8,082 nt of DNA from assembly GCA_003562555.1 (NCBI GenBank), contig PWUO01000221.1, positions 1 to 8,082 of the forward strand, read 5' to 3'. The notes beneath the pieces are model-generated. The model made no database searches. It had not been told where the DNA came from and saw nothing but the letters and a program-made list of their open reading frames with translations. This document shows, piece by piece, positions 1 through 5,987 of the stretch. The translations under genes were made by a program, and so were the position numbers. Positions within the stretch are counted from its first letter, which is position 1. Each line of letters opens with the position of its first letter. Source of the DNA: Dehalococcoidia bacterium (lineage in GTDB: Bacteria; Chloroflexota; Dehalococcoidia; GIF9; AB-539-J10).

Positions 1-402
1 ATCGGCTTTGCCCTTAACGGAAGGCATAAGGTGTGACATCACCTTTCCCTTATCCTTAGGGCCGGTAGCTCCCACCGCAGCGACAGACTCGTGCGCGAGC
101 TGCACGACCTCCTCCCGACTCATCTGAGCGGGCAGATACTCCTTGATGACCGCAAGAGCCCTCTCTTCGAAGGTGACGAGATCGGACCGACCTCCTGAAC
201 GGAACGCGTCGATGCTCTCCACGCGCCTCTTCGCTTCACGAGACAGGACCTCGATAACCTCTGTGTCATCCAGGGCGTGCATGCGCGCAATCTCTGCGTT
301 CTTACACTCAGCGAGGAGGACGCGGATGATGGACAGCCTTTCTGAGTCTTTCTCTCTGAGGGCTACCTTCAGATCGTCACGAAGCTTGGCCTGCAAACCC
401 AT
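1..402 (-). CDS. yqeY: GatB/YqeY domain protein, 3' end outside window
   Basis: I translated 134 codons from an ATG at 402 and the frame stays open to base 1. The protein is helical and charged and follows the YqeY pattern throughout: EKDSERLSIIRVLLAE near residues 17-32, EYLPAQMS near residues 88-95, and GKVMSHLMPSVKGKAD at residues 119-134. Family members are about 148 residues, so roughly 15 C-terminal residues are missing. YqeY resembles the tail domain of GatB, the amidotransferase subunit that makes Gln-tRNA or Asn-tRNA; the role of stand-alone YqeY is not established and it is often only suggested to bind tRNA. It starts 8 bases after the rpsU stop, an adjacency seen in many bacteria, so it is probably co-transcribed from the rpsU promoter. 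The ribosome binding site is weak (AGG about 8 bases upstream). Confidence 0.93.
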   Translation of the reverse strand, partial: MGLQAKLRDDLKVALREKDSERLSIIRVLLAECKNAEIARMHALDDTEVIEVLSREAKRRVESIDAFRSGGRSDLVTFEERALAVIKEYLPAQMSREEVVQLAHESVAAVGATGPKDKGKVMSHLMPSVKGKAD

Positions 403-410
403 GGCAGAAC

Positions 411-587
411 CTAGCGCGAACTCTTGCGCTTCTTGACTGCTTCCTTCTTCTTTCGGACCGCGCTTGGCTTCTCGTAGAACCTGCGCCGACGGACTTCGGC
501 CAGGATCCTGTCCGTCTCAACCTGCTTGCCGAAACGGCGCAGCATACTCTCGAAACTCTCGCCTGAACCCAATCTTACGTTTGCCAT
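411..587 (-). CDS. rpsU: Small ribosomal subunit protein S21
   Basis: This 58-residue basic protein begins MANVRLGSGESFESMLRRF and ends in a lysine/arginine-rich tail (KKKEAVKKRKSSR). It has the S21 signature: a short N-terminal strand, then ESFESMLRRF and a helical ILAEVRRRRFYEKPS block around residues 28-43. S21 sits on the platform of the 30S subunit near the 3' end of 16S rRNA and helps mRNA engagement during initiation. The length is within the normal range of about 55-71 residues. The ATG at 587 is the only sensible start; no purine-rich ribosome binding site precedes it, and a good promoter ends only 12 bases upstream, so the mRNA leader is predicted to be very short. yqeY follows after 8 bases. 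Confidence 0.96.
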   Translation of the reverse strand: MANVRLGSGESFESMLRRFGKQVETDRILAEVRRRRFYEKPSAVRKKKEAVKKRKSSR

Positions 588-848
588 AATATGGTCGCAA
601 TTTTACTTGTAGTGCCGTAGTCGTGTCAACATGAATACGATGGCGCGTCCCGGTCGTAGAGCGGATGCGCAACCGGACGCCACCAGCGCACTTCGATCTG
701 ACGGTGGTGCCACACGCCTGCGGCACCTGAGGCACTGAGAACCGCACGAGACGCTGCGAACTGAGCAGGCCTGATCGGCCGTCTGCGTCATTCGCGATAA
801 TCCGGCACGGGTATTCCGTGGCGGACGACGCACGCGCACTCTCCGATG
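588..848. other. Intergenic region between fabG and rpsU
   Basis: This 261-base gap follows the fabG stop and carries the rpsU promoter at its left end. I find no tRNA and no convincing protein gene. Two small inverted repeats are visible: GGTGCC/GGCACC at 706-711 and 722-727 with a 10-base loop, and CACGG/CCGTG at 806-810 and 816-820 with a 5-base loop. Neither is followed by a T-run in the direction of transcription, so they are not classical intrinsic terminators, though they might slow or end transcription from fabG. The reading frame at 603-839 on the minus strand is arginine-rich, resembles no family I know and is probably chance. Confidence 0.5.
600..629 (-). promoter_or_regulatory. 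Sigma70-like promoter of rpsU-yqeY
   Basis: On the minus strand a perfect -35 TTGACA (629-624) is followed by an 18-base spacer and a -10 TAAAAT (605-600). The predicted start point is near 593, only about six bases before the rpsU ATG at 587. This promoter would let rpsU-yqeY be expressed independently of the upstream fatty acid genes. Its -35 region contains the 10-mer GTTGACACGA, which also occurs at the promoter of the fatty acid operon. Confidence 0.75.
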
Positions 849-1598
849 TTACATGCCACCGTCGATACCGATCACCTGTCCGGTGATATAGGCAGCACGA
901 TCACTGGCCAGAAACGCAACAAGATCAGCCACCTCCTCTGGTTCGCCCGGACGTCGCAGTGCAATCATCTCCACAAACCTGTTGCGCACGTCCTCAGGGA
1001 GCACCTCGGTCATCTGGGTCCGAATGTAGCCCGGCGCAACCGCATTCACCGTGATCCCGCGCGAACCCACCTCCCTGGCAAGGCTTTTCGAGAACGCGTT
1101 TATTCCACCTTTAGAAGCGGAGTAGTTGGTCTGTCCGGGATTCCCGATGACACCTGCGATCGACGAGAGGCTCACGATCCGGCCCCAGCCACCCCGCATC
1201 ATCGGCTTCAACGCATGCTTCGAACACAGAAACGTGCCCCGCAGATTGATATCAAGCACATCATCCCACGCCTGCTCCGACATGCGCAGCAGCAACGTGT
1301 CACGCGTGATACCCGCGTTGTTAACGAGAATATGAAGGCCGTCCCACCGGGCCACGACTTCATCGATCATTCGCTTGACCGCTTCCCCGTCACGAACGTC
1401 GGCCTCAACCATGAGTGCATCGACACCCATCTCCTGAAGCCTCTCGACGACCTCACGGGCATCAGCCTCGTTCTGCGGGTCAACCGCAACGTAATTCACC
1501 GCAACCCGAGCACCCATGCTGCCAAGTTTGAGAGCGATGGCGCGACCCATGCCCCGCGACGCCCCGGTCACGAGGGCGACTCTGCCTTCCAGTTCCAT
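849..1598 (-). CDS. fabG: 3-oxoacyl-ACP reductase FabG
   Basis: FabG reduces 3-oxoacyl-ACP to (R)-3-hydroxyacyl-ACP with NADPH, the first reduction of the type II fatty acid cycle in the cytoplasm. The 249-residue protein is a classical short-chain dehydrogenase. It has the cofactor motif TGASRGMG at residues 11-18, NNAG at 93-96, Asn118, catalytic Ser146, and Tyr159-x3-Lys163 within GQTNYSASKGG. It ends with the family-typical GIDGGM. Length matches FabG (about 245-250). I chose the ATG at 1598 because GGAGG lies four bases upstream; a TTG at 1613 would add five residues that include the Shine-Dalgarno itself. It is the last gene of the fatty acid operon, 49 bases after fabF. Substrate assignment rests on context, since many related dehydrogenases share these motifs. 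Confidence 0.92.
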   Translation of the reverse strand: MELEGRVALVTGASRGMGRAIALKLGSMGARVAVNYVAVDPQNEADAREVVERLQEMGVDALMVEADVRDGEAVKRMIDEVVARWDGLHILVNNAGITRDTLLLRMSEQAWDDVLDINLRGTFLCSKHALKPMMRGGWGRIVSLSSIAGVIGNPGQTNYSASKGGINAFSKSLAREVGSRGITVNAVAPGYIRTQMTEVLPEDVRNRFVEMIALRRPGEPEEVADLVAFLASDRAAYITGQVIGIDGGM

Positions 1599-1602
1599 AG
1601 TT

Positions 1603-1607
1603 CCTCC
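1603..1607 (-). promoter_or_regulatory. Shine-Dalgarno of fabG, sets the start
   Basis: GGAGG on the minus strand, four bases before the ATG at 1598. It lies inside the longer TTG-initiated reading that would begin at 1613, which argues for the shorter protein. Confidence 0.8.
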
Positions 1608-1647
1608 AAACAAGCCAGTAGGTACGAACCCGGGATTGGCGTGTCAG

Positions 1648-2883
1648 CTATCCCTTGAACTTCCCGAAGACCAGGGAGCAGTTCTCACCACCAAGGCCGA
1701 AGCTGTTGGTGAGGCAGACATCGACCGTCTTCTCACGCGCAATATTCGGCACGTAGTCCAGATCACACTCCGGATCGGGTGTGCGGTAGTTGATAGTTGG
1801 ATGAATGGTATCGGTCACGACGGTCATAATGGCGGCCACCGATTCGACTGCCCCGGAAGCCGTGATGGCGTGGCCCACCAGCGACTTCGTCGAGCTGATG
1901 GCCAGTTTGTACGCGTGGTCGCCAAACGCAATCTTCAACGCCTGCGTCTCCGTGGGGTCGTTCAGACGAGTGCTCGTGCCATGTGCATTTACATATGCCA
2001 CGTCAGTAGGGGCGACACGCGCCTGATCCAGCGCGAACTTCATCGCGTACGCCTCGGGCTCCGACGCGGGCGCGGTCTGGTCATACGCATCGAATGACCA
2101 ACCGGCACCTGACAACTCCACAAGTATTTCGGCGCCACGCGCGAGCGCGTGCTCGAGCGATTCGAGCACGACGATGCCTGCACCCTCTCCAAATACAAAA
2201 CCGCTGCGCTCGGCATCGAACGGTCTGCACGCGATGGCCGGGTCGGATTCACGTGTCACCGCGCCAAGTATGTCGAGTCCGGCGACGCCCAGAGGGGATA
2301 GACATGAATCGGTCCCACCCGCAATCATCACATCGGCGTAACCGAGCTTAATGAAGTTCATTGCGGTTCCAATCGCGTCAGTGCCCGAAGCACAGAGACT
2401 GTTGGGGCTGGAGTTAGGGCCTCGCGCCCCGAACACCATACCCACCTGCATCGCTGGCGCGCTGGGTCCGGACCGCGCGACAAACAGGGGATCGACGCGA
2501 CGTGGACCCCTGCGTTCCAGTATCTGAGCCTGCCTCACGATATAGTCGCTCTCTGACATACATGCAATGCTGACGCCAACACGTTCCGGTACCTCGCGGC
2601 TCATATCGATGCCAGCCTGTGCCATGGCCTCCTGTGCCGCAGCCAGCCCATAGTGAACCGCTCGCGGGTTGCGGTCGGCGATCTTTGGATCCATGTGCGC
2701 GTACGCGTCAAACCCCTTGACCTCTCCGGCAACCTTCACGTAGAAATTGGTCACATCAAACCGGCTGATAGGCCCAATGCCCGACTTCGCAGCCACGGCG
2801 TTCGTCCAGAACTCGTTGACGGTGTTCCCGATAGGGTTGACCGTCCCGACACCGGTGACGACTACCCGCGGTGCACTCATCAT
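1648..2883 (-). CDS. fabF: 3-oxoacyl-ACP synthase II (KAS II)
   Basis: FabF condenses malonyl-ACP with acyl-ACP, extending the chain by two carbons. The 411-residue protein has the thiolase-fold Cys-His-His triad: Cys164 in SLCASGTDA, His301 in NAHGTST and His338 in KSLVGH, with Lys333. Its length matches bacterial FabF. Several positions differ from the textbook enzyme. The C-terminal loop reads NSFGLGG rather than NSFGFGG, so the gating Phe (Phe400 in E. coli) is Leu397. The residue before the active Cys is Leu, where ACATG/ACTSG-type proteins have Ala, and the region near residues 104-115 lacks the usual GSGIGG-like turn. The ATG at 2883 overlaps the fabL stop as ATGA; a second ATG follows directly at 2880. 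GGGAG precedes the start. All catalytic residues are present, so I expect an active KAS II, possibly with shifted chain-length preference. Confidence 0.93.
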   Translation of the reverse strand: MMSAPRVVVTGVGTVNPIGNTVNEFWTNAVAAKSGIGPISRFDVTNFYVKVAGEVKGFDAYAHMDPKIADRNPRAVHYGLAAAQEAMAQAGIDMSREVPERVGVSIACMSESDYIVRQAQILERRGPRRVDPLFVARSGPSAPAMQVGMVFGARGPNSSPNSLCASGTDAIGTAMNFIKLGYADVMIAGGTDSCLSPLGVAGLDILGAVTRESDPAIACRPFDAERSGFVFGEGAGIVVLESLEHALARGAEILVELSGAGWSFDAYDQTAPASEPEAYAMKFALDQARVAPTDVAYVNAHGTSTRLNDPTETQALKIAFGDHAYKLAISSTKSLVGHAITASGAVESVAAIMTVVTDTIHPTINYRTPDPECDLDYVPNIAREKTVDVCLTNSFGLGGENCSLVFGKFKG

Positions 2884-3662
2884 GCCTCTCCCTTTTCCAG
2901 AACGGACGACCATGGCGCCACGCTGGTCCCACCATCAACGATGATGGTCTGCCCTCTGATCATGTAAGCTTCATCGCTGCAGAGGAATGACACCGCGTTC
3001 GCAACATCCTCCGGCGTGACCATTCGACCAACCGGAGTGGTCTGTTTCACATCCTTCACAAGTCCCTCACGGATGTAGAACTTGAGCGCCTCCGTGTCAA
3101 CCGCGGAAGCCGACACTGCGTTGACCGAGATGTCCCTGGGTGCGAACTCAATTGCCAGGTAGCGGGTCACCGCCTCGAGGGCAGCTTTCGAGACACCGAC
3201 CGCAGCATACGTCGGCCACACGAGCTGGGAACCGAGGCTCGAGATACCCACGATCTTGCCTCGCCTGCCCTCCATCAAGACTGCAGCTCGCTGCGCACAC
3301 AGAAGCATCGCCTTCGCGTTAATGCCAAGCGTCCAATCCCAGGCCTTCTCATCGATATCCATGATCGGCCGCCCGACGCCAGACGCTGCGTTGCTGATGA
3401 AGATATCCAGGTACCCGAATTCGCTGGCTACCGTATCGAACATCTCACCTATCTTGCCGGAGTCACCCATGTTGGCTTTGACGACAAGGACCTTCACGCC
3501 GAGTTGTCTCAACTCCTCGGCAGTCTGCTCCGCCGCCTCCCGTCGCCGGAAGTAGTTCACAACTATGTCGCACCCCTGGGAGGCGAGCTTCAGCGCAATC
3601 GCTTTGCCGATGCCACGTCCGCTGCCTGTGATGAGTGCCAGTTTCCCCTGCATTGGCTTCAC
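2880..3662 (-). CDS. fabL: Enoyl-ACP reductase III, FabL-type
   Basis: This 260-residue short-chain dehydrogenase resembles Bacillus subtilis FabL more than FabG or FabI, judged from memory of that sequence. Shared blocks include NAASGV (91-96), WDWT (108-111), ISSLGS (140-145), VGVSKAALEA (155-164) and a near-identical MIRGQTIIVDGG (234-245). The cofactor loop is TGSGRGIG (12-19). Catalytic Tyr152 and Lys159 are spaced Tyr-x6-Lys, as in enoyl reductases, not Tyr-x3-Lys as in FabG. It should reduce trans-2-enoyl-ACP with NADPH, the last step of each cycle. The C-terminus runs about ten residues past that of Bacillus FabL. The start is GTG at 3662, with GGGG eight bases upstream; an ATG three codons later is possible but too far from that site. 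It begins 5 bases after acpP and its stop overlaps the fabF start. Confidence 0.88.
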   Translation of the reverse strand: MKPMQGKLALITGSGRGIGKAIALKLASQGCDIVVNYFRRREAAEQTAEELRQLGVKVLVVKANMGDSGKIGEMFDTVASEFGYLDIFISNAASGVGRPIMDIDEKAWDWTLGINAKAMLLCAQRAAVLMEGRRGKIVGISSLGSQLVWPTYAAVGVSKAALEAVTRYLAIEFAPRDISVNAVSASAVDTEALKFYIREGLVKDVKQTTPVGRMVTPEDVANAVSFLCSDEAYMIRGQTIIVDGGTSVAPWSSVLEKGEA

Positions 3663-3667
3663 GATGT

Positions 3668-3907
3668 TTACCCCTTCTTTTCAACCTCTTGTTGCACGAA
3701 ATCCACGAAGTCGCCGAAGTTGCGGAACTTCTGCGCTTCCTCGTCCGGGATCTCGATGTCGAACGTCTCCTCAACGGCCACGAGTGCCTGTACCACGTCA
3801 AGAGAGTCTGCCTTCATCTCCTTGAAGGTAGATTCCCTGTCCATGATGCTCTTGTCTATATGAGCTATTCTCGAGACGATATCCTTGATCTGTTCCTCGA
3901 CAGTCAT
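3668..3907 (-). CDS. acpP: Acyl carrier protein
   Basis: This 79-residue acidic helical protein carries growing acyl chains on a 4'-phosphopantetheine arm. The attachment site is Ser35 in the motif ADSLD, preceded by Met-Lys where many ACPs have Leu-Gly. Helix II (SLDVVQALVAVEETF) and the IPDEEAQKF stretch fit the family, as does the length. The ATG at 3907 overlaps the plsX stop codon as ATGA, and AAGGAGG lies ten bases upstream inside the end of plsX, so translation of the two genes is probably coupled. It sits between plsX, which uses acyl-ACP, and fabL. The C-terminus ends in basic KKG. A phosphopantetheinyl transferase is not in the window and must be elsewhere. Confidence 0.95.
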   Translation of the reverse strand: MTVEEQIKDIVSRIAHIDKSIMDRESTFKEMKADSLDVVQALVAVEETFDIEIPDEEAQKFRNFGDFVDFVQQEVEKKG

Positions 3908-4938
3908 GTTACTGCGCCCTCCTTACTGCTATTATTGAACAAAGCGATCTCGCGCTTAAGGCTGCTGACGATGTCCACTTCAACCGCCTTACGAGCTGCA
4001 TTTATGCCATGAACTATGTGATCCGCGCGGCACGCGCCATGGGCAATGCGAACCACTCCATTGATGCCCCAAAGAATACCAGTCCCCTCTTCCTCCCCCT
4101 CGTACGAAAGCTTCTTGATGGGGAGCACGCGATCGAACACATACCCTACCAGTCCCTTCACCCGGGGATGCTTGCCCATCAACCAGATCTTCGCCCTGTC
4201 ACCAATGCTCTCATAGAACTTGAGCAGGATGTTGCCAACAAAGCCGTCACACACGATTACGTTGGCCTTGCCCATCAGGATGTCGTTACCCTCGATGTTG
4301 CCGACAAAATTGAGGCCACTGCGCTCCAGCAGAGGAAAGGCCTCCTTGACCGCATCATTGCCCTTGCCCTGTTCACTGCCGGTACTAAGAAGTCCAACCG
4401 TCGGATTCTCGATACCATAGATCGTCCGGGCGTACACGGTTCCCGCGATGGCGAACGACAGCAACTGGTGGGGTCTGCAATCGACATTAGCGCCGAGGTC
4501 CATCACCACGATATTTGGCGCGAAGCTGCTGAAGCCACCGCCGACTGTCGGCCGTTCCATGCCTTCGACCATTCCGATATAGGTGGCCGCGGCCGCCGCC
4601 ACCGCACCGGACGAGCCCGCACTTACGAACGCATCAACCTCACCGTCACGCACCAGCTTGGCCCCGACGACAATGGATGAGTTCCGTTTCTGACGTATGG
4701 CGACTGCTGGCGCCTCTCCTTCTTTGATGACCTCGGGCGCATGCACGCACCTCATCAGCTCGGCCGACACTCCCTGCACTCGCAGTTCCTCAGCAACCGC
4801 ATCTTCCTGCCCGACGAGGACGACCTCTACCTCTCCCGCACGAGCAGCAACTGCGGCACCTTTGACTATCTCAGCCGGAGCATAATCGCCACCCATGGCG
4901 TCAACGGCCACTCTTACTCTGCCAGACGACTGCGCCAT
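3904..4938 (-). CDS. plsX: Phosphate acyltransferase PlsX
   Basis: PlsX converts acyl-ACP and inorganic phosphate to acyl phosphate, the acyl donor used by PlsY to start phospholipid synthesis, and acts at the membrane surface. The 344-residue protein shows family blocks in order: VAVDAMGGDYAP near residues 10-21, HAPEVI, VSAGSSGAV, DLGANVDCRP, LLSTGSEQGKGN, CDGFVGNILLK, and near the C-terminus INGVVRIAHGACRADH. Length agrees with the usual 330-350. I chose the ATG at 4938 because GAGGAG sits six bases upstream; a GTG at 4962 would add eight residues and has no comparable site. It lies 77 bases after the HadB-like gene and overlaps acpP by four bases. It links the chain-building enzymes of the operon to membrane lipid assembly. 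Confidence 0.96.
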   Translation of the reverse strand: MAQSSGRVRVAVDAMGGDYAPAEIVKGAAVAARAGEVEVVLVGQEDAVAEELRVQGVSAELMRCVHAPEVIKEGEAPAVAIRQKRNSSIVVGAKLVRDGEVDAFVSAGSSGAVAAAAATYIGMVEGMERPTVGGGFSSFAPNIVVMDLGANVDCRPHQLLSFAIAGTVYARTIYGIENPTVGLLSTGSEQGKGNDAVKEAFPLLERSGLNFVGNIEGNDILMGKANVIVCDGFVGNILLKFYESIGDRAKIWLMGKHPRVKGLVGYVFDRVLPIKKLSYEGEEEGTGILWGINGVVRIAHGACRADHIVHGINAARKAVEVDIVSSLKREIALFNNSSKEGAVT

Positions 4939-4944
4939 ATTGGT

Positions 4945-4950
4945 CTCCTC
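4945..4950 (-). promoter_or_regulatory. Shine-Dalgarno of plsX, sets the start
   Basis: GAGGAG on the minus strand, six bases before the ATG at 4938. It lies within the alternative GTG-initiated reading from 4962, so it favours the ATG. Confidence 0.75.
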
Positions 4951-5015
4951 GTCAACTGACACGGACTATCATTTCCAGGGACAGGTCTCTCACGGACTCG
5001 GTGGTATCCGCGAAT

Positions 5016-5435
5016 TCACGATGAAGCCGGAACCCTCACCCGCGCCTCACCAGACACAACGACATCATCGGACTGATTGCGACACGTAAGGGAACACTTA
5101 GCCAATACTATATCACCCTCCCCACACAGGGTTTCAACCTGAGCCGACACGGTGAGGGTGTCACCCGGACGGGCGGGACTTCTGAACTTCACTGAGAGCT
5201 GACCGGCCTGATCCCACTCGTCACCGAATGAAGCGGCAAGCATCTCGGAAACGAATGACAGCACCAGCATTCCATGCGCGATGGTGCCCTTCAGAGGAGT
5301 GTTGGCAGCAAACCCCTCATCTATATGGATCGGATTGTAGTCCCCCGAGGCCTCAGCATACCGGTGGATATCTGCCTGCGTGATCTGCCGTACCAGTTCG
5401 GGGAGCACCTCTCCTTCGCGCAGAGTGATCGTCAT
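5016..5435 (-). CDS. MaoC-like (R)-3-hydroxyacyl-ACP dehydratase, HadB-like subunit
   Basis: The 139-residue protein is a single hot-dog domain of the MaoC/R-hydratase family. The hydratase motif is intact: ASGDYNPIH at residues 29-37, giving catalytic Asp32 and His37, followed by IAHGML near residues 53-58. The second half has VKFRSPARPGDTL, typical of this fold. The layout closely resembles mycobacterial HadB, the catalytic subunit of the FAS-II 3-hydroxyacyl-ACP dehydratase. I infer that with the preceding gene it dehydrates 3-hydroxyacyl-ACP to trans-2-enoyl-ACP, the step carried by FabZ or FabA elsewhere; neither is in the window. A (R)-enoyl-CoA hydratase is the alternative. ATG at 5435 has GGAGG eight bases upstream, inside the end of the preceding gene, whose stop lies 3 bases before. 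Confidence 0.85.
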   Translation of the reverse strand: MTITLREGEVLPELVRQITQADIHRYAEASGDYNPIHIDEGFAANTPLKGTIAHGMLVLSFVSEMLAASFGDEWDQAGQLSVKFRSPARPGDTLTVSAQVETLCGEGDIVLAKCSLTCRNQSDDVVVSGEARVRVPASS

Positions 5436-5438
5436 ACT

Positions 5439-5822
5439 CTAAGCCTCCGGGAGCACGATGGTTGAGCGACCATTCTGAACCAGTTCACCCGATTCGTCTG
5501 TGATGGCCATCTCGAGCACGAGCATGCGCATGGGGCCACGCGAAAGCTTGCGCAGCACCTTGGCCTTGCAACATACCCGGGCTCCAACAGGTACCAGCCG
5601 GCTGAACTCGAAGTCCTGAGCCGCGTGGATGGTTCCGGGCTGCAGAGCAATCAGCCCTCCCAGCGAGGCGATAGCTCGCGCGGCCACAGCCAGTGGCGGC
5701 ACATGGTCGCGCCGATGCGCACCGACGGCCGCAACGTAAGAAGCTACAATCCCCTCGTCGAGAGAATACTCAACAGGAGGAAACTCATGCCCGGGGGCTA
5801 GTTCATCGTAATTGGCGGGCAA
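5439..5822 (-). CDS. MaoC N-terminal-type hot-dog protein, HadA-like subunit
   Basis: The 127-residue protein resembles the non-catalytic half of two-part MaoC dehydratases such as mycobacterial HadA. It opens with a LAPGHEFPPVEYSLDE stretch near residues 8-23, has an APLT-like VPPLAVAA near residues 41-48, and continues with FEFSRLVPVGARVCCKAKV, DESGELVQNGRST and a final LPEA. No Asp-x4-His hydratase motif is present, so it is probably a substrate-binding partner. It is the first gene of the operon and lies 3 bases before the HadB-like gene, fitting an obligate heterodimer. The start appears to be TTG at 5822: an in-frame TGA lies five codons upstream with no other start codon between, and the nearest Shine-Dalgarno-like bases (AGG) are about nine bases upstream. 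The exact start is less certain than the gene. Confidence 0.8.
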   Translation of the reverse strand: MPANYDELAPGHEFPPVEYSLDEGIVASYVAAVGAHRRDHVPPLAVAARAIASLGGLIALQPGTIHAAQDFEFSRLVPVGARVCCKAKVLRKLSRGPMRMLVLEMAITDESGELVQNGRSTIVLPEA

Positions 5823-5842
5823 CTTGGCAACACCTGCTCACT

Positions 5843-5885
5843 GGTCCTCCGAGGCGGCATGGTCAACCTGCCCGGCAACAGGACC
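5843..5885 (-). promoter_or_regulatory. Possible leader hairpin before the HadA-like gene
   Basis: In the predicted leader RNA, GGTCCT (5885-5880) can pair with AGGACC (5848-5843) across a 31-base loop. The second arm overlaps a GGAGG sequence (5850-5846) that is too far from the TTG start at 5822 to serve it directly. The stem is only six base pairs, so a regulatory role is speculative. Confidence 0.25.
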
Positions 5886-5898
5886 GTACGTTCGGGTT

Positions 5899-5927
5899 AT
5901 GATGCCACCAGCCCCCGATCGTGTCAA
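5899..5927 (-). promoter_or_regulatory. Predicted promoter of the fatty acid operon
   Basis: On the minus strand, -35 TTGACA (5927-5922) and -10 CATCAT (5904-5899) are separated by 17 bases. The -35 is perfect and the -10 matches consensus at four of six positions, including the key second A and last T. Transcription would begin near 5892, giving a leader of about 70 bases before the TTG start of the HadA-like gene. The -35 lies in the 10-mer GTTGACACGA, shared with the rpsU promoter. I see no FapR- or FabR-like palindrome. Confidence 0.6.
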
Positions 5928-5934
5928 CACCAGC

Positions 5935-5963
5935 TTGAATCCTGATGCTGTCACCAATAAGAT
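5935..5963 (+). promoter_or_regulatory. Predicted promoter of the PAP2-like gene
   Basis: TTGAAT (5935-5940) and TAAGAT (5958-5963) are separated by the optimal 17 bases; each matches consensus at five or four positions. Transcription would start near 5970, about 18 bases before the ATG at 5988. It is divergent from the fatty acid operon promoter, and the two -35 boxes are only 7 bases apart. Confidence 0.65.
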
Positions 5964-5987
5964 AGCGGAATCGCGGCGGGACATAGC

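Noticed and set aside
706..727. GGTGCC/GGCACC hairpin as a terminator after fabG
   Set aside because: The stem is six base pairs with a 10-base loop and no T-run follows on the minus strand, so it does not meet the pattern of an intrinsic terminator.
603..839. A 78-codon minus-strand open frame between fabG and rpsU
   Set aside because: Arginine- and cysteine-rich with no family resemblance, no good ribosome site, and it runs through the rpsU promoter.
588..848. A tRNA or small RNA gene in the fabG-rpsU gap
   Set aside because: No cloverleaf with a T-loop consensus or paired acceptor stem can be drawn on either strand; a small RNA cannot be excluded but nothing supports one.
1599..1613. TTG at 1613 as the fabG start
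   Set aside because: It would translate through the GGAGG that serves the ATG at 1598, and the shorter form has the normal FabG length.
846..1658. A 270-codon plus-strand open frame opposite fabG
   Set aside because: It is antisense to a clear FabG with all catalytic residues; its composition (His, Arg, Pro rich) is that of a shadow frame and it has no recognisable domain.
4009..4680. A 223-codon plus-strand open frame opposite plsX
   Set aside because: It lies entirely within plsX, which is unambiguous; the translated product has no known domain.
4939..4962. GTG at 4962 as the plsX start
   Set aside because: The strong GAGGAG at 4950-4945 sits six bases before the ATG at 4938, and known PlsX proteins begin close to the VAVDAMGGD block.
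5823..5987. A FapR- or FabR-type lipid-responsive operator
   Set aside because: No clear palindrome resembling either known operator is visible in the divergent promoter region.
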